NCBI GenBank assembly: GCA_002317135.1 | Contig: DCIX01000029.1 | Coordinates: 1 to 52,891 of the forward strand | Source of the DNA: Bacteroidales bacterium UBA1715 | GTDB taxonomy: Bacteria; Bacteroidota; Bacteroidia; Bacteroidales; UBA1715 | DNA: 52,891 nt | Direction of reading: 5' to 3' | Shown: positions 52,589-52,891 of the stretch, in pieces | How the letters are laid out: each line of letters opens with the position of its first letter | How positions within the stretch are numbered: position 1 is the first letter of the stretch | Notes under the pieces: generated by a model | What the model was told of the DNA's origin: nothing | Database searches by the model: none | What the model saw: only the letters and a program-made list of their open reading frames with translations | Translations under genes and position numbers: made by a program

Positions 52589-52618
52589 CAAATATACACA
52601 AAACTCTCTCATTTTCAA
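52589..52618 (-). promoter_or_regulatory. promoter of the RhuM fragment
   Basis: TTG (52618-52616), 19 bases, TATATTTG (52596-52589). The spacer begins AAAATGAGAGAGTTT, nearly as in the ORF6N promoter. Confidence 0.72.
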
Positions 52619-52737
52619 TGGATTATTTTCTCTAACAACCATAAACAACAATAAGAAAACACAAACAAATCGAAAGCATTCGTAAATCTATGCAAACAAA
52701 GAATCTCCTTTTACAAACAAAATTTTTATGGAATTTA

Positions 52738-52767
52738 TAAAAAAAGCCAAAGCAATAAACTTTGGCT
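52738..52767 (-). terminator. minus-strand terminator near the right edge
   Basis: AGCCAAAG (52745-52752), a 7-base loop and CTTTGGCT (52760-52767), with seven A to its left reading as a U tract on the minus strand. No protein gene feeds it inside the window. Confidence 0.75.
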
Positions 52768-52833
52768 AAATATTGAAACTGTTAAAAATATCGACGGTAA
52801 CAGTTTTATATGCCTCCACTGTATGACAAAACA
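52738..52833 (-). ncRNA. possible small RNA next to a CRISPR repeat
   Basis: On the minus strand a perfect -7 element TATATTTG (52847-52840) is followed by about 95 bases holding a 9-bp hairpin (AAACTGTTA/TAACAGTTT, arms at about 52777-52785 and 52797-52805) and the terminator. There is no convincing coding frame. It could be a free small RNA or, if transcription starts beyond the window, the tail of a tracrRNA whose anti-repeat is 52865-52891. The -33 element is poor. Confidence 0.35.
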
Positions 52834-52864
52834 ACAACACAAATATAAATAAATTTTCAAATAG

Positions 52865-52891
52865 GCTGTGAATTGCTTTCAAATTTGTATT
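52865..52891 (+). CRISPR. probable type II-C CRISPR repeat, cut by the window end
   Basis: GCTGTGAATTGCTTTCAAAT and the next seven bases match, at 23 of 27 positions by my recollection, the first part of the 46-47-base type II-C repeat known from Bacteroides (GTTGTGATTTGCTTTCAAAT...). The rest of the repeat and any spacer lie outside. Only one partial unit is visible, so this could also be the anti-repeat of a tracrRNA on the minus strand. Confidence 0.55.

Larger units (their letters stand above)
52568..52891. other. 324-base right end without a gene
   Basis: The region holds the promoter of the RhuM fragment, about 120 bases of A/T-rich sequence with nothing evident, a minus-strand terminator with a second hairpin and a -7 element (possible small RNA), and the likely CRISPR repeat at the edge. 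Confidence 0.6.

Noticed and set aside
52766..52891. A 41-codon open frame on the minus strand running from the right edge to a TAG in the terminator stem
   Set aside because: Its first 9 codons are the complement of the CRISPR-like repeat, and the rest is F/L/V-rich filler. A repeat or RNA explanation fits better.

Overview
The window looks like chromosomal DNA of a low-GC member of the Bacteroidota, most likely Bacteroidales. The evidence is the primary sigma factor of about 287 residues without region 1.1, the Bacteroidota -7 promoter consensus TAnnTTTG in front of many genes, the near absence of Shine-Dalgarno sequences, the trpBEGDCFA order, DUF5606, two PorG/DUF6089-like barrel proteins and an LptD-RidA pair. 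Species cannot be told from the sequence.

Layout. 1-6.4 kb: the 3' end of malate dehydrogenase, then valS, gpsA and lysS on the minus strand. 6.1-12.7 kb: a minus-strand housekeeping run (mtaB; yajC, YbbR protein, coaE, TerB/DnaJ protein, DUF5606, M3 peptidase, MmcQ/YjbR). 12.7-23.2 kb: a plus-strand block (rpoD, a secreted carboxypeptidase-regulatory/TPR-like protein, an ECF sigma factor, a lipoprotein plus secreted partner, an ABC-F ATPase, a 747-residue EF-hand membrane protein and a di-heme cytochrome c peroxidase). 23.2-33.3 kb: the envelope and replication region (ridA-lptD on minus; amidase, MCE protein, dnaA, nadK, two PorG-like proteins and diacylglycerol kinase on plus). 33.4-41.5 kb: a protein with an SSB-like tail, the complete trp operon and an ORF6N gene. 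41.8-48.7 kb: gpmI, asnA, metA, then an aguA-aguB-hisB cluster. 48.8-52.2 kb: an AAA/DUF4143 ATPase preceded by 32-bp tandem palindromes, a 3'-5' exonuclease, a thioredoxin-like protein and an adenylate-cyclase-like protein. 52.3-52.9 kb: tRNA-Arg(ACG), a truncated RhuM gene, and at the last 27 bases what looks like the start of a type II-C CRISPR repeat.

The most notable regulatory find is in front of trpB. A promoter with ideal spacing is followed by a 14-codon leader peptide with tandem Trp codons, an antiterminator segment starting right after its stop codon, and a 14-bp terminator. This is a complete ribosome-mediated attenuator for the trp operon. Other points for a second look are the near-identical promoters of the ORF6N gene and the RhuM fragment 11 kb apart, the window ending inside a probable CRISPR repeat, two terminators that sit at or inside the start of the next gene, and an SSB-type C-terminus on a protein that is not SSB.

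All functional calls come from reading motifs and from remembered family features. No database search was run.
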